Shown here in pieces: positions 1 through 9,258 of a stretch of 64,000 nucleotides of DNA. Location of the stretch: NCBI RefSeq assembly GCF_002958735.1, contig NZ_PPGH01000037.1:248001-312000 (forward strand), written 5' to 3'. The notes under the pieces were generated by a model, which was not told the origin of the DNA, ran no database searches, and saw nothing but the letters and a program-made list of their open reading frames with translations. The position numbers and the translations under genes were made by a program. The DNA is from Chromatium okenii. GTDB taxonomy: Bacteria > Pseudomonadota > Gammaproteobacteria > Chromatiales > Chromatiaceae. Position 1 is the first letter of the stretch. Every line of letters starts with the position of its first letter.

Positions 1-382
1 CGATTTCCGCAGTTTCGGGAGCGTCGGAACCATGCGCCGCATTTTCGGTGAAAGAATCAGCAAAATCAGCGCGAATCGTGCCGGGCGCAGCGTTGGCGGG
101 ATTGGTTGCACCCATGATGTCACGGTTTTTGGCAACAGCATCATCGCCTTCTAATACCTGCACCATGACTGGGCCCGAAGTCATAAAACCAACCAATTCT
201 TCAAAAAATGGCTTGCCTTGATGAATAGCATAAAACGCTGACGCCTGTTCACGGCTCAGATGCAGCATCCGCGCTGCCACGACGTGCAATCCAGCGGCTT
301 CAAAGCGACCGAGAATGGCACCGATAGCATTTTTAGCGACGGCATTGGGTTTGATAATTGATAGGGTGCGTTCGGTGGTCAT
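1..382 (-). CDS. ndk: Nucleoside diphosphate kinase, C-terminus cut by window edge
   Basis: The reverse strand from an ATG at 382 reads [15 protein letters not shown] and runs off the window start. Ndk transfers the gamma phosphate of ATP to (d)NDPs through a phosphohistidine in the cytoplasm. The conserved catalytic motif N-x-x-H-G-S-D is visible near positions 24-45 ([10 protein letters not shown]), and the family phrase [15 protein letters not shown] lies near 140-180. About 127 of the usual ~140-143 residues are present, so only the extreme C-terminus is missing. Identification is firm. Confidence 0.95.
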   Translation of the reverse strand, partial: MTTERTLSIIKPNAVAKNAIGAILGRFEAAGLHVVAARMLHLSREQASAFYAIHQGKPFFEELVGFMTSGPVMVQVLEGDDAVAKNRDIMGATNPANAAPGTIRADFADSFTENAAHGSDAPETAEI

Positions 383-755
383 TTCGATAAATTCCGCGAT
401 GAGACGTTGAAATAGCGTGGAAGTGTCGGGATTCGACAGGGATTTACTCAAGCTGGTGCATTGTGTTTACCAGTCAAGCGAGCCGCTAAGTTTAGCGGTA
501 TCGGTTGATCTGAGGCAATGCTGATGCGTGGAGCTAAACAGAGAACGGGGTGAAATGTGCGCAGAATAAGACTTTATTTCCTTATTTATAAGCAGCAATC
601 GTAGGTTAGGTTGACGCAGTCAACCCAACTGCAAAGCATGAAAACCTGCGCTTGTGCGATAACGATGCAATTCAATTGCAGTGATGTTGGCGTAAGTTGT
701 TGGGTTGCCAACAGCGGCAACCAAATCGACTATTTTATTCCAGAGTATTATATTA
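383..755. other. Intergenic region between ndk and the restriction enzyme
   Basis: The 373-bp gap holds the divergent starts of ndk and the MmeI-like gene. Its right part (600-728) is copy 1 of a terminal-inverted-repeat element described separately. Short reading frames starting inside that element are not credible genes. I could not pick out a convincing promoter by eye. Confidence 0.5.
600..728. repeat. Copy 1 of a ~130-bp terminal-inverted-repeat element (MITE-like)
   Basis: The left end CGTAGGTTAGGTTG (600-613) and a degraded right end near 718-728 match the ends of a second copy at 29738-29868. The interior also matches, including 'cagtcaacccaactgcaaa' and 'gtaagttgttgggttgcca'. Copy 1 has decayed ends; copy 2 keeps perfect 14-bp inverted termini. 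There is no coding capacity, so if mobile it would be moved in trans. Confidence 0.7.
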
Positions 756-3725
756 ATGACACCCGAACAATTTATTGCCAAATGGCAAATCTCCACCTTG
801 AAAGAAAGCTCTGGATCGCAGGAGCATTTTATTGATTTGTGTCGATTATTAAATGAGCCAACGCCAGCGGAAATTGATCCAGTTGGCGCGTGTTATTGCT
901 TTGAACGCGGAGCGAAAAAAACCACGGGCAGCGATGGCTGGGCGGATGTGTGGAAACGCAATTGCTTTGGCTGGGAATACAAAGGCAAACGCAAAAACTT
1001 GAATGAAGCCTTTGTCCAACTGCATCGCTACGCTCCCGCATTAGAAAATCCGCCGTTGTTAATTGTTTCCGATATGGAACGGATTATTATTCATACCGCA
1101 TTTAATGGGACGGTTTCTAAAGAACATGTGTTGCAGTTGGATGATTTACGCATTCCCGCCAGATTGCAATTATTAAAATGGGCATTTTCTGAACCGGAGC
1201 GTTTGCGCCCCACGCTCACCACAGCGGCATTAACGGAAGATGCAGCGCGACAATTTGGTCAATTGGCACAAACATTATGTGAACGTGGTCACGATACCCA
1301 ACAGGTCGCGCATTTTTGCCAGCAAATGCTGTTTTGTTTTTTCGCTGAAGATATTGGTTTATTGCCAAATAAACTGTTTAGTGAATTATTGAAAAACGGG
1401 CAGAAGCGTTTGGAACATTTGCCGCAAACGCTCACCAATTTATTTAATACAATGGCAACTGGTGGATTCTTTGGGAATGATCCGGTTGATTGGTTTAATA
1501 GCGGGTTATTTGATGCTGCTGCGCCGTTGCCATTAACCGGAACTGATGTGCAAAAATTGCGGAAATTGGCGGAGTTGAATTGGTCAGCGATTGAACCCAG
1601 TATTTTCGGCACGTTATTTGAGCGCGGATTGGATCCAAATCAACGTGAACAACTCGGTGCGCATTACACTGATCCGGCATCCATTATGCGGCTGGTCAAT
1701 CCGGTGGTGCTTGATCCATTGCGCGAAGAATGGGCTGCTGCAAAATTAACCATTCATCAATTGCTTGAAAAAAGCACTCAGCAGCAGCAGGAAGCCGATG
1801 AATTAAGCAAAAGTCAGGTCACAACAAAAGCAAAAAAGGCAGCAGAAAAGGCTTTGAAAGCGGCACTGTCTTTTAACACTAAAACACAAAATCAAATTGA
1901 AAACATTTTTCGGGATTTTTTCAATCGGCTGCAAAATTTCCGCGTCCTTGATCCTGCTTGCGGTTCGGGAAACTTTTTATTATTGGCATTGCGCGGATTG
2001 AAAAATTTGGAACACGAGGTGATTTTAGAATCTGAGCGTTTAGGATTGCCGCGCAGCTTTATAGCGGTCGGACCAGAAAATGTGCTGGGCATTGAATTAA
2101 ATTCCTATGCAGCAGAATTGGCGCGAGTGACGGTGTGGATTGGTGAAATTCAATGGATGTTGAATCACGGTTTTTCATTGGCAAAAAATCCAATTTTGAA
2201 AACAATTCATATCATTGACCAACGTGATGCAGTGGTGAATGCAGACGGCAGCGAACCGAATTGGCCAGCCGCTGATGTGATTGTCGGTAATCCGCCGTTT
2301 TTAGGTGGAAGTAAAAAGCGCAGTATATTGGGTGATGATTATTTTACGGCATTGGAAACGATTTATTCTGGACGCATTCCCGCAGGTGCGGATTTGGTGA
2401 CGTATTGGTTTGAAAAGGCGCGAATGCAAATTGAAATGGGAAAATCTAACGCTGCTGGTTTGGTGTCAACCAATTCAATTCGTGGCGGCGCAAATCGTCA
2501 GGTATTGGAGCGCATTTGTGAGACGACGACTATTTTTAATGCGTGGTCAGATGAGCCGTGGATTAACAGCGGCGCAGCAGTGCGCGTCAGTTTGATTTGC
2601 TTTGGGAATACGAAATTAAAGCCAGTTTTGAATAATGCAGAAGTTGCAGCAATTTATGCAGATTTGACGGCTGGTAATAATGAAGTGACATCGGATTTAA
2701 CTACAGCAAAGTCGTTAGTTGAAAATGCTGGCGCAAGTTTTCAGGGATCGCAAAAAATCGGCGCTTTTGATATTTCAGGTGATTTGGCGCGGGAATGGTT
2801 GACGTTACCTAATCCGCACGGAAAACCAAATAGCAATGTATTAAAACCGAGCTGGAATGGATTAGATGTTACGCGCCGCCCGCGTGATGGTTGGATTATT
2901 GATTTCGGCGTGAAAATGCCAGAAATGGAAGCAGCTTTTTATGAAGTGCCGTTTGATTATGTCGTGACACATGTCAAACCTGAGCGCATTAAAAATAATC
3001 GTGCAGTGCGTGCAAAATACTGGTGGCGTCACGGTGATCCACAACCAGCGATGCGCAGTGCATTAAAAGATTTGCCGCGTTATATTGCTACATCTGAAGT
3101 AGCCAAACATCGTATTTTTTCTTGGCTTAATGCTGCTATTTTACCAGATAAAAGATTGATTATTATCGCTCGTGCCGATGATGTTATTTTTGGTATTTTG
3201 AATTCCCATTTCCATGAAATATGGGCATTGCGAACAGGAGCTAGTTTAGGATTAACGCCATGTTATAGACCAAGCATCACATTTGAAACCTTTCCATTTC
3301 CAATGGGTTTAACGCCAGCGGATACGAACGGCGCAATTGAAACTTTAGACAGCGGCGCAATTATTCCGACGGTTGCAGCAGAATATCGAGATCATGCAAT
3401 CGCTATTGCGGAGGCAGCATTTCAACTCAATCAATTGCGTGAGAATTGGTTAAATCCGCCAGAATGGATTGAACGCCAGCCGGAAATTGTCGCTGGCTAT
3501 CCTGAACGCATCATTGCTAAACCCGCATTTGCTGCGCAATTAAAACAGCGCACTCTGACCAACTTGTATAATAAGCGCCCAGCGTGGTTGGTGAATGCGC
3601 ATGTCAAATTAGATCAGGCAGTCGCCGCAGCTTATGGCTGGGAAAATAACGCAGCGGAATTGAATGAAGCAGAGATTTTGCAGCGATTATTAGCGTTGAA
3701 TCTGGCGCGGGGAAAAGCAGATTGA
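756..3725 (+). CDS. MmeI-like type IIL/IIG restriction-modification enzyme (adenine methyltransferase plus nuclease)
   Basis: This 989-residue single-chain enzyme probably both cuts and N6-adenine-methylates DNA. Near the N-terminus there is a D64-x9-E74-x-K76 arrangement, the PD-(D/E)xK nuclease signature with the spacing known from MmeI. A helical spacer follows, then SAM motif I DPACGSGN (residues ~399-406), catalytic motif IV NPPF (~512-515), and a target-recognition-like C-terminal region. MmeI is 919 residues, so the length fits. I chose the ATG at 756 (MTPEQFIAKW) rather than 705 because the extra 17 residues come from the upstream repeat element. It needs no partner subunit, and none is seen. 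No frame damage is visible. The recognition sequence cannot be read from the protein by eye. Confidence 0.88.
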   Translation: MTPEQFIAKWQISTLKESSGSQEHFIDLCRLLNEPTPAEIDPVGACYCFERGAKKTTGSDGWADVWKRNCFGWEYKGKRKNLNEAFVQLHRYAPALENPPLLIVSDMERIIIHTAFNGTVSKEHVLQLDDLRIPARLQLLKWAFSEPERLRPTLTTAALTEDAARQFGQLAQTLCERGHDTQQVAHFCQQMLFCFFAEDIGLLPNKLFSELLKNGQKRLEHLPQTLTNLFNTMATGGFFGNDPVDWFNSGLFDAAAPLPLTGTDVQKLRKLAELNWSAIEPSIFGTLFERGLDPNQREQLGAHYTDPASIMRLVNPVVLDPLREEWAAAKLTIHQLLEKSTQQQQEADELSKSQVTTKAKKAAEKALKAALSFNTKTQNQIENIFRDFFNRLQNFRVLDPACGSGNFLLLALRGLKNLEHEVILESERLGLPRSFIAVGPENVLGIELNSYAAELARVTVWIGEIQWMLNHGFSLAKNPILKTIHIIDQRDAVVNADGSEPNWPAADVIVGNPPFLGGSKKRSILGDDYFTALETIYSGRIPAGADLVTYWFEKARMQIEMGKSNAAGLVSTNSIRGGANRQVLERICETTTIFNAWSDEPWINSGAAVRVSLICFGNTKLKPVLNNAEVAAIYADLTAGNNEVTSDLTTAKSLVENAGASFQGSQKIGAFDISGDLAREWLTLPNPHGKPNSNVLKPSWNGLDVTRRPRDGWIIDFGVKMPEMEAAFYEVPFDYVVTHVKPERIKNNRAVRAKYWWRHGDPQPAMRSALKDLPRYIATSEVAKHRIFSWLNAAILPDKRLIIIARADDVIFGILNSHFHEIWALRTGASLGLTPCYRPSITFETFPFPMGLTPADTNGAIETLDSGAIIPTVAAEYRDHAIAIAEAAFQLNQLRENWLNPPEWIERQPEIVAGYPERIIAKPAFAAQLKQRTLTNLYNKRPAWLVNAHVKLDQAVAAAYGWENNAAELNEAEILQRLLALNLARGKAD

Positions 3726-3792
3726 TTTAGTAGTTGACATTGGTTTGTTGGCGTGTTTTGCTATGTCCCAAGAGGAGTCAAAACCTCGTACA

Positions 3793-3829
3793 GGCGGAAA
3801 CGCCCCCGATAGACAGGCGGTATTTTTTT
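3793..3829 (+). promoter_or_regulatory. Competing hairpins with a U-tract (attenuator-like)
   Basis: The segment 3801-3804 (cgcc) can pair either with 3793-3796 (ggcg) across a GAAA tetraloop or with 3816-3819 (ggcg). The second hairpin is followed by seven Ts (3823-3829), like an intrinsic terminator. The two pairings are mutually exclusive, the geometry of an attenuator. It lies directly upstream of the C4-like RNA and the rha gene. Confidence 0.45.
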
Positions 3830-3852
3830 GCCCGCACTATTTATAATAGTAA

Positions 3853-3952
3853 TCCGTCGGGAGCGGTGGTGAATAACTGAATAATCAGGAATAACTACGC
3901 GGTGCCTGTAGCCGTTTTGATCCTCCCGACTGCCTCGAATCTAATTCGAGGC
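3853..3952 (+). ncRNA. C4-antisense-RNA-like structured leader upstream of rha
   Basis: The element is closed by an 8-bp long-range pairing, gtcgggag (3856-3863) with ctcccgac (3923-3930). A perfect 9-bp hairpin with a 3-nt loop follows (3932-3952, gcctcgaat/attcgaggc). The layout and my memory of the sequence resemble the C4 antisense RNA of phages P1/P7, which is made from the same transcript as the antirepressor and blocks its translation. Here the downstream gene is a Rha-type phage regulator, which suits such control. The assignment rests on recall and hand-folding, not a covariance-model search. Confidence 0.5.
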
Positions 3953-3984
3953 TTTACATCAAAGCAAATACAGAGGTCTCCATA

Positions 3985-4788
3985 ATGAAAACTTGCAACA
4001 CTCTTTCCGCATTACCACTCACCATGACTTCCCGCGAGATCGCTGATCTTGTTGAAAAGCGCCACGACAACGTTAAGCGTACCATCGAGACGCTCGCTGA
4101 ACGCGGCACTATCCGGCTTCCTCAAATTGAGGTTTTCGAGGAAATCAACAACTTAGGGTTTTCAGTTAAGCGCGAGATGTACGTTTTCACTCACGCCCAC
4201 AAGCGCGACACTTTCATTGTAGTTGCCCAGCTTTCACCAGAGTTCACCGCTAAATTGGTAGACCGCTGGCAAGAACTTGAAGCCGCTGCTGCATCAACTC
4301 TGCAACAACCATCCATTCAATCTTATGCTTATACGTTGCCTTATCAGCCAATTATTGAGATTCAGATTATTGAATCTGCTGCTCGCACATTGCGCATATC
4401 AGATACCAGCGTGATTCGGATGTATGCTGAGGTTTGTAAAAACAAAGAAATCAATTCTGCTTTTCTACCGGATTATGTCGATGAACCACTGGTCAGAGCG
4501 ATCACGCCGCTATTGAAAGGGATCGGACATCCACTCGCGCAGCACGTTGCCAAGACGGTCAATCCCGCATTGGAAGCAATGGGCATTCTGGAACATCTTT
4601 CCCGCAAGAGCACCGGCAACAAGATTAAATGGTTCTGGAGTTTGACCGAGGAGGGTTTGAAATACGGGCGCAATGAAACCAGTCCGAATAATCCCCGCGA
4701 GACGCAGCCGCTGTTTTTCGTGGAGCGTTTTCCTGAGTTATTAGCGCGATTGGATGCGTATATCAATCCACAATCCTTGCCGCTTTAA
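3985..4788 (+). CDS. Rha-family phage regulatory protein
   Basis: This 267-residue protein has the Rha (pRha) N-terminal domain at residues ~10-110. The phrase MTSREIADLVEKRHDNV and the later KRDTFIVVAQLSPEF segment are typical. The C-terminal ~130 residues look like a helical DNA-binding or antirepressor tail (LEHLSRKSTGNKIKWFW) that I cannot name more precisely. The ATG at 3985 has an 'agaggt' ribosome-binding site at 3971-3976. Rha proteins are carried by temperate phages and interfere with lysis-lysogeny control. No other phage gene lies nearby, so this looks like a prophage remnant or an independent cassette with its structured leader. The reading frame is intact and a T-rich hairpin follows the stop. 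Confidence 0.82.
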   Translation: MKTCNTLSALPLTMTSREIADLVEKRHDNVKRTIETLAERGTIRLPQIEVFEEINNLGFSVKREMYVFTHAHKRDTFIVVAQLSPEFTAKLVDRWQELEAAAASTLQQPSIQSYAYTLPYQPIIEIQIIESAARTLRISDTSVIRMYAEVCKNKEINSAFLPDYVDEPLVRAITPLLKGIGHPLAQHVAKTVNPALEAMGILEHLSRKSTGNKIKWFWSLTEEGLKYGRNETSPNNPRETQPLFFVERFPELLARLDAYINPQSLPL

Positions 4789-4823
4789 ATCCCCCAACCC
4801 CCCTTTTTCAAAGGGGGTTTTTT
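4788..4823 (+). terminator. Intrinsic terminator after rha, built from a C6/G5 palindrome
   Basis: CCCCCC (4798-4803), TTTTT, C, AAA, GGGGG (4813-4817) and six Ts form a terminator hairpin. The sequence 'atcccccaacccccctttttcaaa' (split here as atcccccaac and ccccctttttcaaa) is the same GC palindrome family found inside menC and pilD. A mobile palindrome may therefore have been adopted as a terminator. Confidence 0.7.
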
Positions 4824-4847
4824 CTGATGGGATTTTTTGAATAAACG

Positions 4848-4885
4848 CAGACACAAAAAAAGCCCCGCATTCACGGGGCTTTTTT
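4848..4885 (-). terminator. Repeated terminator cassette, copy 1 (after PEP-CTERM gene 1)
   Basis: The 20-nt palindrome agccccgcattcacggggct (4861-4880) is flanked on the minus-strand 3' side by TTTTTTTGTGTCTG. It sits about 100 bp past the stop of the first PEP-CTERM gene. The same hairpin plus the same tail beyond the U-tract recurs at 5876-5910 and 7069-7105. Ts on both sides suggest it may also stop plus-strand transcripts. Confidence 0.8.
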
Positions 4886-4986
4886 AAGCGCACTGCGCGA
4901 GGCAATTATTGATTGTCGGGGGTGAATAAATTGCTGTTATAAATGGTAACGACCGTATCGTTATTCAGTCGTCACCATTAAGATAA

Positions 4987-5622
4987 CTATGCTTTCAGCA
5001 ATCGAGTTCTAAAGCCAATCATGCCGGCTGCTAATAACAACAGTGTGCCGGGTACTGGGACTTCGCCAGTTAATGTGAACGTGTAAGTGCTTATCTTGCC
5101 ATTAACCACTGCCACTGGAGTTTCTGGCAAAGTCATTGAAAGGATGCCACCGCCAGCAAAGGTTACTTTGAATACGGAGTTTGCTGCACTGCCGTTGTTA
5201 AAAAGGACAGTGTTAAATGCTTCCCACTGGTTAAAGAGTGAATCAGAATCAATATCAACTGCAAATAGATACGCTTCTGTGCGATTAAATCCGCTGAACG
5301 ACAAACTAATGTTGTCAACTCGGTCAGTGCTTCCGCTGTTTAGCGTTATGGTCTTGTTGCCGCTCGTTGGATAAGTACTATCCTTGTTATCAAAATGCCG
5401 AGTAGTGTCTCCAATCGTGAAATCAAAACCAATAATATCAAGACTGGAACTCGCTAGATTGGATAGCGTCCACCCAGAAACATTTAAGGTGTGACCGGTA
5501 ATACCGACCTCAGAGCTACCAGTAATCTCAAGTTGAGCACTCACCGGATAAGCCTGAGCAGTTCCAAACACTGCAAGCGTTAATCCCAATCCGAGCAACG
5601 ATTTGGTCATGTTATTGAACAT
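4987..5622 (-). CDS. PEP-CTERM sorting-domain protein, unknown function
   Basis: This 211-residue exported protein starts with a signal peptide (MFNNMTKSLLGLGLTLAVFG...AQA). It ends with a PEP-CTERM-type tail: a VPVPG motif, the hydrophobic stretch TLLLLAAGMIGF and a basic end (RTRLLKA). Such tails are recognised and cleaved by exosortase at the membrane; no exosortase gene is in this window. The middle is a Ser/Thr/Asn-rich beta-type region with no motif I know. I chose the ATG at 5622 because 'aaagaggt' lies just upstream; a longer reading to 5697 would start inside the promoter box. A sigma-54-like box at 5681-5696 sits about 60 bp upstream. Confidence 0.75.
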   Translation of the reverse strand: MFNNMTKSLLGLGLTLAVFGTAQAYPVSAQLEITGSSEVGITGHTLNVSGWTLSNLASSSLDIIGFDFTIGDTTRHFDNKDSTYPTSGNKTITLNSGSTDRVDNISLSFSGFNRTEAYLFAVDIDSDSLFNQWEAFNTVLFNNGSAANSVFKVTFAGGGILSMTLPETPVAVVNGKISTYTFTLTGEVPVPGTLLLLAAGMIGFRTRLLKA

Positions 5623-5679
5623 CTGATACCTCTTTAGTTGACTAGCCAAAATGCGCCATGAATACAAGCGCAGAACTTT

Positions 5680-5801
5680 AAGCAAAAATAATTCCAAAGA
5701 TAAATTTTAATCTTAAATCAAGGCGATATGTTTTTATCCGTTTCCAAAAATAACCGTGTGTTCGCCGCTTTGTAAAAAAACTCGACAGTTATTCGCTGGT
5801 T
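5680..5801. repeat. Duplicated PEP-CTERM leader, copy 1
   Basis: Positions 5680-5801 match 6839-6960 almost base for base: over ~122 bp I see only about three or four differences. The two copies then diverge until both reach the 'gtacagacacaaaaaa' terminator cassette. Each copy begins immediately upstream of a PEP-CTERM gene and contains the -24/-12 box at its gene-proximal end. Confidence 0.85.
5681..5696 (-). promoter_or_regulatory. Sigma-54-type -24/-12 promoter of PEP-CTERM gene 1
   Basis: The minus strand reads TGGAATTATTTTTGCT. It matches the RpoN pattern TGGCAC-N5-TTGCA at the invariant GG and GC with exactly 10 nt between them. The -12 GC is about 60 nt from the ATG at 5622. RpoN boxes upstream of PEP-CTERM genes are an established theme, so this placement is meaningful. 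Confidence 0.68.
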
Positions 5802-5875
5802 TCAGACGTGATTGCAGATTGTCTTTGAAACTGCATTGTAAAAAAAGCTGATAGGCATCGCTGAAGTGCAAAGTA

Positions 5876-5910
5876 CAGACACAAAAAAAGCCCCGCATTC
5901 ACGGGGCTTT
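5876..5910 (-). terminator. Repeated terminator cassette, copy 2 (after PEP-CTERM gene 2)
   Basis: The same 20-nt palindrome as copy 1 (5889-5908), with the conserved TTTTTTTGTGTCTG on the minus-strand side. It lies ~70 bp past the stop of the second PEP-CTERM gene. With the leader repeat it fills most of the 357-bp gap 5623-5979; nothing else is seen there. Confidence 0.8.
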
Positions 5911-5979
5911 TCATTTCAATTGATCGACGTGATGCAGTAGTGAGTGCGAATGGTTATTGACCGCAACCGACCCGTTTAA

Positions 5980-6654
5980 TTAAGCCGCTTGACGCCGCCG
6001 CGCTGCGCCCAAACCAGCAAAACCAATACCAAGTAGGGTGAGGGCAGTGGGTTCGGGTATTGCGTTGTCTGGAGTATTGGTGGTGTTAGCTGCAACTACT
6101 GTTTGCCCAGTATTGAAGCTGCCAAACGTTGATGCGCCACTGCTCGCCCAAATGAAGTCACTGTATTGATTGCCGGTTCCGGTTAATTGCAGTGAATGAC
6201 CTACTGGTGTTGCATTCGATTCAGAAACATCGATGTTGGTGCTGGGCAAACCATTGGCTGAACCACCGACCGCCGTGAAAGAACCTTCATAGCTGAGAAA
6301 TTGCACAACTGTATTCAAATTATTCACCAGCGCAATGCCGTCAGGAGCGCCATTTTGAATTCCGTCTTGTGGGTAATTAAATACTAGTGTACCAAAGCCA
6401 CTGTTATTTTGATTACCAAATGTACCCAAAAGCAATTTCGTGCTATTTATGTCATACAGTTCGCTATCAGCTCCATTATAAAGCACCAATGACCAACCCG
6501 TGAGATCAGTACCGGCAGTGCCAAATAATTCGATGGCCTCGCCCGTATCAGTACTTATGTTGTCATAATGAATTTCGTTGATAAAAACGATAGGGCTGGC
6601 AAAAACAATAGGTGTTGCGATGAATAACAACATCGCCAAGTATTTTTTACGCAT
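5980..6654 (-). CDS. PEP-CTERM protein with a lamin-tail-like domain
   Basis: This 224-residue protein has a signal peptide (MRKKYLAMLLFIATPIVFAS) and a classic PEP-CTERM tail (IPEPTALTLLGIGFAG then AARRRQAA). Residues ~22-120 resemble the lamin-tail (LTD) fold: INEIHYDN, GEAIELFGTAGTDL, GWSLVLYNG. LTD domains are common on exported or surface proteins, often beside nucleases, but no catalytic domain is present here. Exosortase processing is expected. A sigma-54-like box (6840-6855) lies upstream in the duplicated leader, separated from the gene by a 114-bp inverted-repeat element. The family is clear; the function is unknown. Confidence 0.82.
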   Translation of the reverse strand: MRKKYLAMLLFIATPIVFASPIVFINEIHYDNISTDTGEAIELFGTAGTDLTGWSLVLYNGADSELYDINSTKLLLGTFGNQNNSGFGTLVFNYPQDGIQNGAPDGIALVNNLNTVVQFLSYEGSFTAVGGSANGLPSTNIDVSESNATPVGHSLQLTGTGNQYSDFIWASSGASTFGSFNTGQTVVAANTTNTPDNAIPEPTALTLLGIGFAGLGAARRRQAA

Positions 6655-6673
6655 CGAAGAATTCCTTCTTTGT

Positions 6674-6787
6674 TAGGCGTTATGCAGTTGAAAGTGAGGT
6701 CGTTGATTTATGAAAACGCGATTGTGCACTGCACAAACCAAATGTCAATGAAATGAGACATTTAGGAATCCAACTGCGCAACGCCTA
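6674..6787. mobile_element. 114-bp inverted-repeat element in the leader of PEP-CTERM gene 2
   Basis: The left end taggcgttatgcagttg (6674-6690) and right end caactgcgcaacgccta (6771-6787) are inverted copies matching at 15 of 17 positions. The ~80-bp interior has no reading frame. It lies between the sigma-54-like box and the start codon. Removing it would shorten the box-to-ATG distance from ~187 to ~73 bp, close to the ~60 bp of gene 1. This suggests an insertion into an ancestral leader. Confidence 0.5.
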
Positions 6788-6838
6788 TCCGTTTAATTTC
6801 ATTAACTAACAGAGTGAAAACGAAAACACGCCTATCTA

Positions 6839-6960
6839 AAGCAAAAATAATTCCAAAGATAAATTTTGATCTTAAATCAAGGCGATATGTTTTTATCCGT
6901 TTCCAAAAATAACCGTGTGTTCGCCGCTTTGTAAAAAAACTCGACAGCTATTCGCTTGTT
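6839..6960. repeat. Duplicated PEP-CTERM leader, copy 2
   Basis: Second copy of the 122-bp leader at 5680-5801. Together with the 114-bp element and the terminator cassette at 7069 it accounts for most of the 478-bp gap between the second PEP-CTERM gene and groEL. The stretch 6961-7068 shows no recognisable feature. Confidence 0.85.
6840..6855 (-). promoter_or_regulatory. Sigma-54-type -24/-12 promoter of PEP-CTERM gene 2
   Basis: A sequence identical to the box at 5681-5696, TGGAATTATTTTTGCT on the minus strand, with correct GG/GC spacing. Conservation here is weak independent evidence because the whole 122-bp leader is duplicated. Confidence 0.62.
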
Positions 6961-7068
6961 TCAAGTGTTGTTGTGGATAGTCTTGGAGATGGAGTTGTAA
7001 AAAAAGTTGACAGCAGGCGTTCCATTTTGCCGCACATTCAGTTGCGACAACGGTCGGCATTGAATGTA

Positions 7069-7105
7069 CAGACACAAAAAAGCCCCGCATTCACGGGGCT
7101 TTTTT
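7069..7105 (-). terminator. Repeated terminator cassette, copy 3 (after groEL)
   Basis: The hairpin agccccgcattcacggggct (7081-7100) and the minus-strand tail TTTTTTGTGTCTG, about 30 bp beyond the groEL stop. It is the third use of the same cassette by three consecutive minus-strand transcription units. Confidence 0.85.
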
Positions 7106-7132
7106 CATTCACAAGCGCAGTGCGCTGGGCAA

Positions 7133-8785
<1,653 letters not shown>

Positions 8786-8847
8786 TTACATTCCTGAAAA
8801 GTTAATTAGAAAGTTGAATTGACTGAAAAAAACACTGGAGCGGAGGT

Positions 8848-9138
8848 TTAGCCCTCAACGACACCCATGATGTCTTCTTCGCGCATCACCAAAAAGTCTT
8901 TGCCGTCGATCTTGACTTCCGTGCCGGAATACTTGCCAAACAACACGCGGTCGCCGACTTTGACATCCAGCGGACGCACTGTGCCGTTCTCCAAAATCTT
9001 GCCGTTGCCAGCAGCGATGACTTCGCCTTGAATCGGCTTCTCGGTTGCGGAATCGGGAATCACGATCCCACCAGCAGTGGTGCGTTCCTCATCCATGCGG
9101 CGGATAACTACGCGGTCGTGCAGAGGACGAATCGTCAT
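8848..9138 (-). CDS. groES: Co-chaperonin GroES (10-kDa subunit)
   Basis: This 96-residue protein starts [15 protein letters not shown] and contains the mobile-loop region ([13 protein letters not shown]), as in all GroES. It caps the GroEL ring. The ATG at 9138 has a strong AGGAG about 9 nt upstream; longer in-frame readings would run into the operator. It is the first gene of the groESL operon. Confidence 0.97.
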   Translation of the reverse strand: MTIRPLHDRVVIRRMDEERTTAGGIVIPDSATEKPIQGEVIAAGNGKILENGTVRPLDVKVGDRVLFGKYSGTEVKIDGKDFLVMREEDIMGVVEG

Positions 9139-9184
9139 AAAACAGTGCTCCTGATTAGATTTGAAAGTGAAAATGAGGGTGCTG

Positions 9185-9211
9185 TTAGCACTCACCGATA
9201 ACGAGTGCCAA
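9185..9211 (-). promoter_or_regulatory. CIRCE operator of groESL (HrcA site)
   Basis: On the minus strand this reads TTGGCACTC-N9-GAGTGCTAA, the standard CIRCE palindrome with one asymmetric base. HrcA bound here represses groESL and is released on heat shock. It begins right at the downstream edge of the -10 element, so bound repressor would block the start site. Confidence 0.93.
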
Positions 9212-9238
9212 TAGTAGGGGCAAATCCTCGAGTGTCAA
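9211..9238 (-). promoter_or_regulatory. Sigma-70-type promoter of groESL
   Basis: The minus strand shows -35 TTGACA (9238-9233), a 16-bp spacer and -10 TACTAT (9216-9211). Both hexamers are close to the vegetative consensus. The transcript would start within the CIRCE element and give a leader of roughly 65 nt to groES. Confidence 0.75.
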
Positions 9239-9258
9239 GCCTTGGATCAAACTGTGCC

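Noticed and set aside
611..835. 74-codon ORF at the start of the restriction gene
   Set aside because: It begins inside the repeat element and overlaps the real gene in another frame.
6671..6793. Integron attC site
   Set aside because: GTTAGGC and inverted ends looked suggestive, but the core sites face the wrong way and no integrase or cassette is present.
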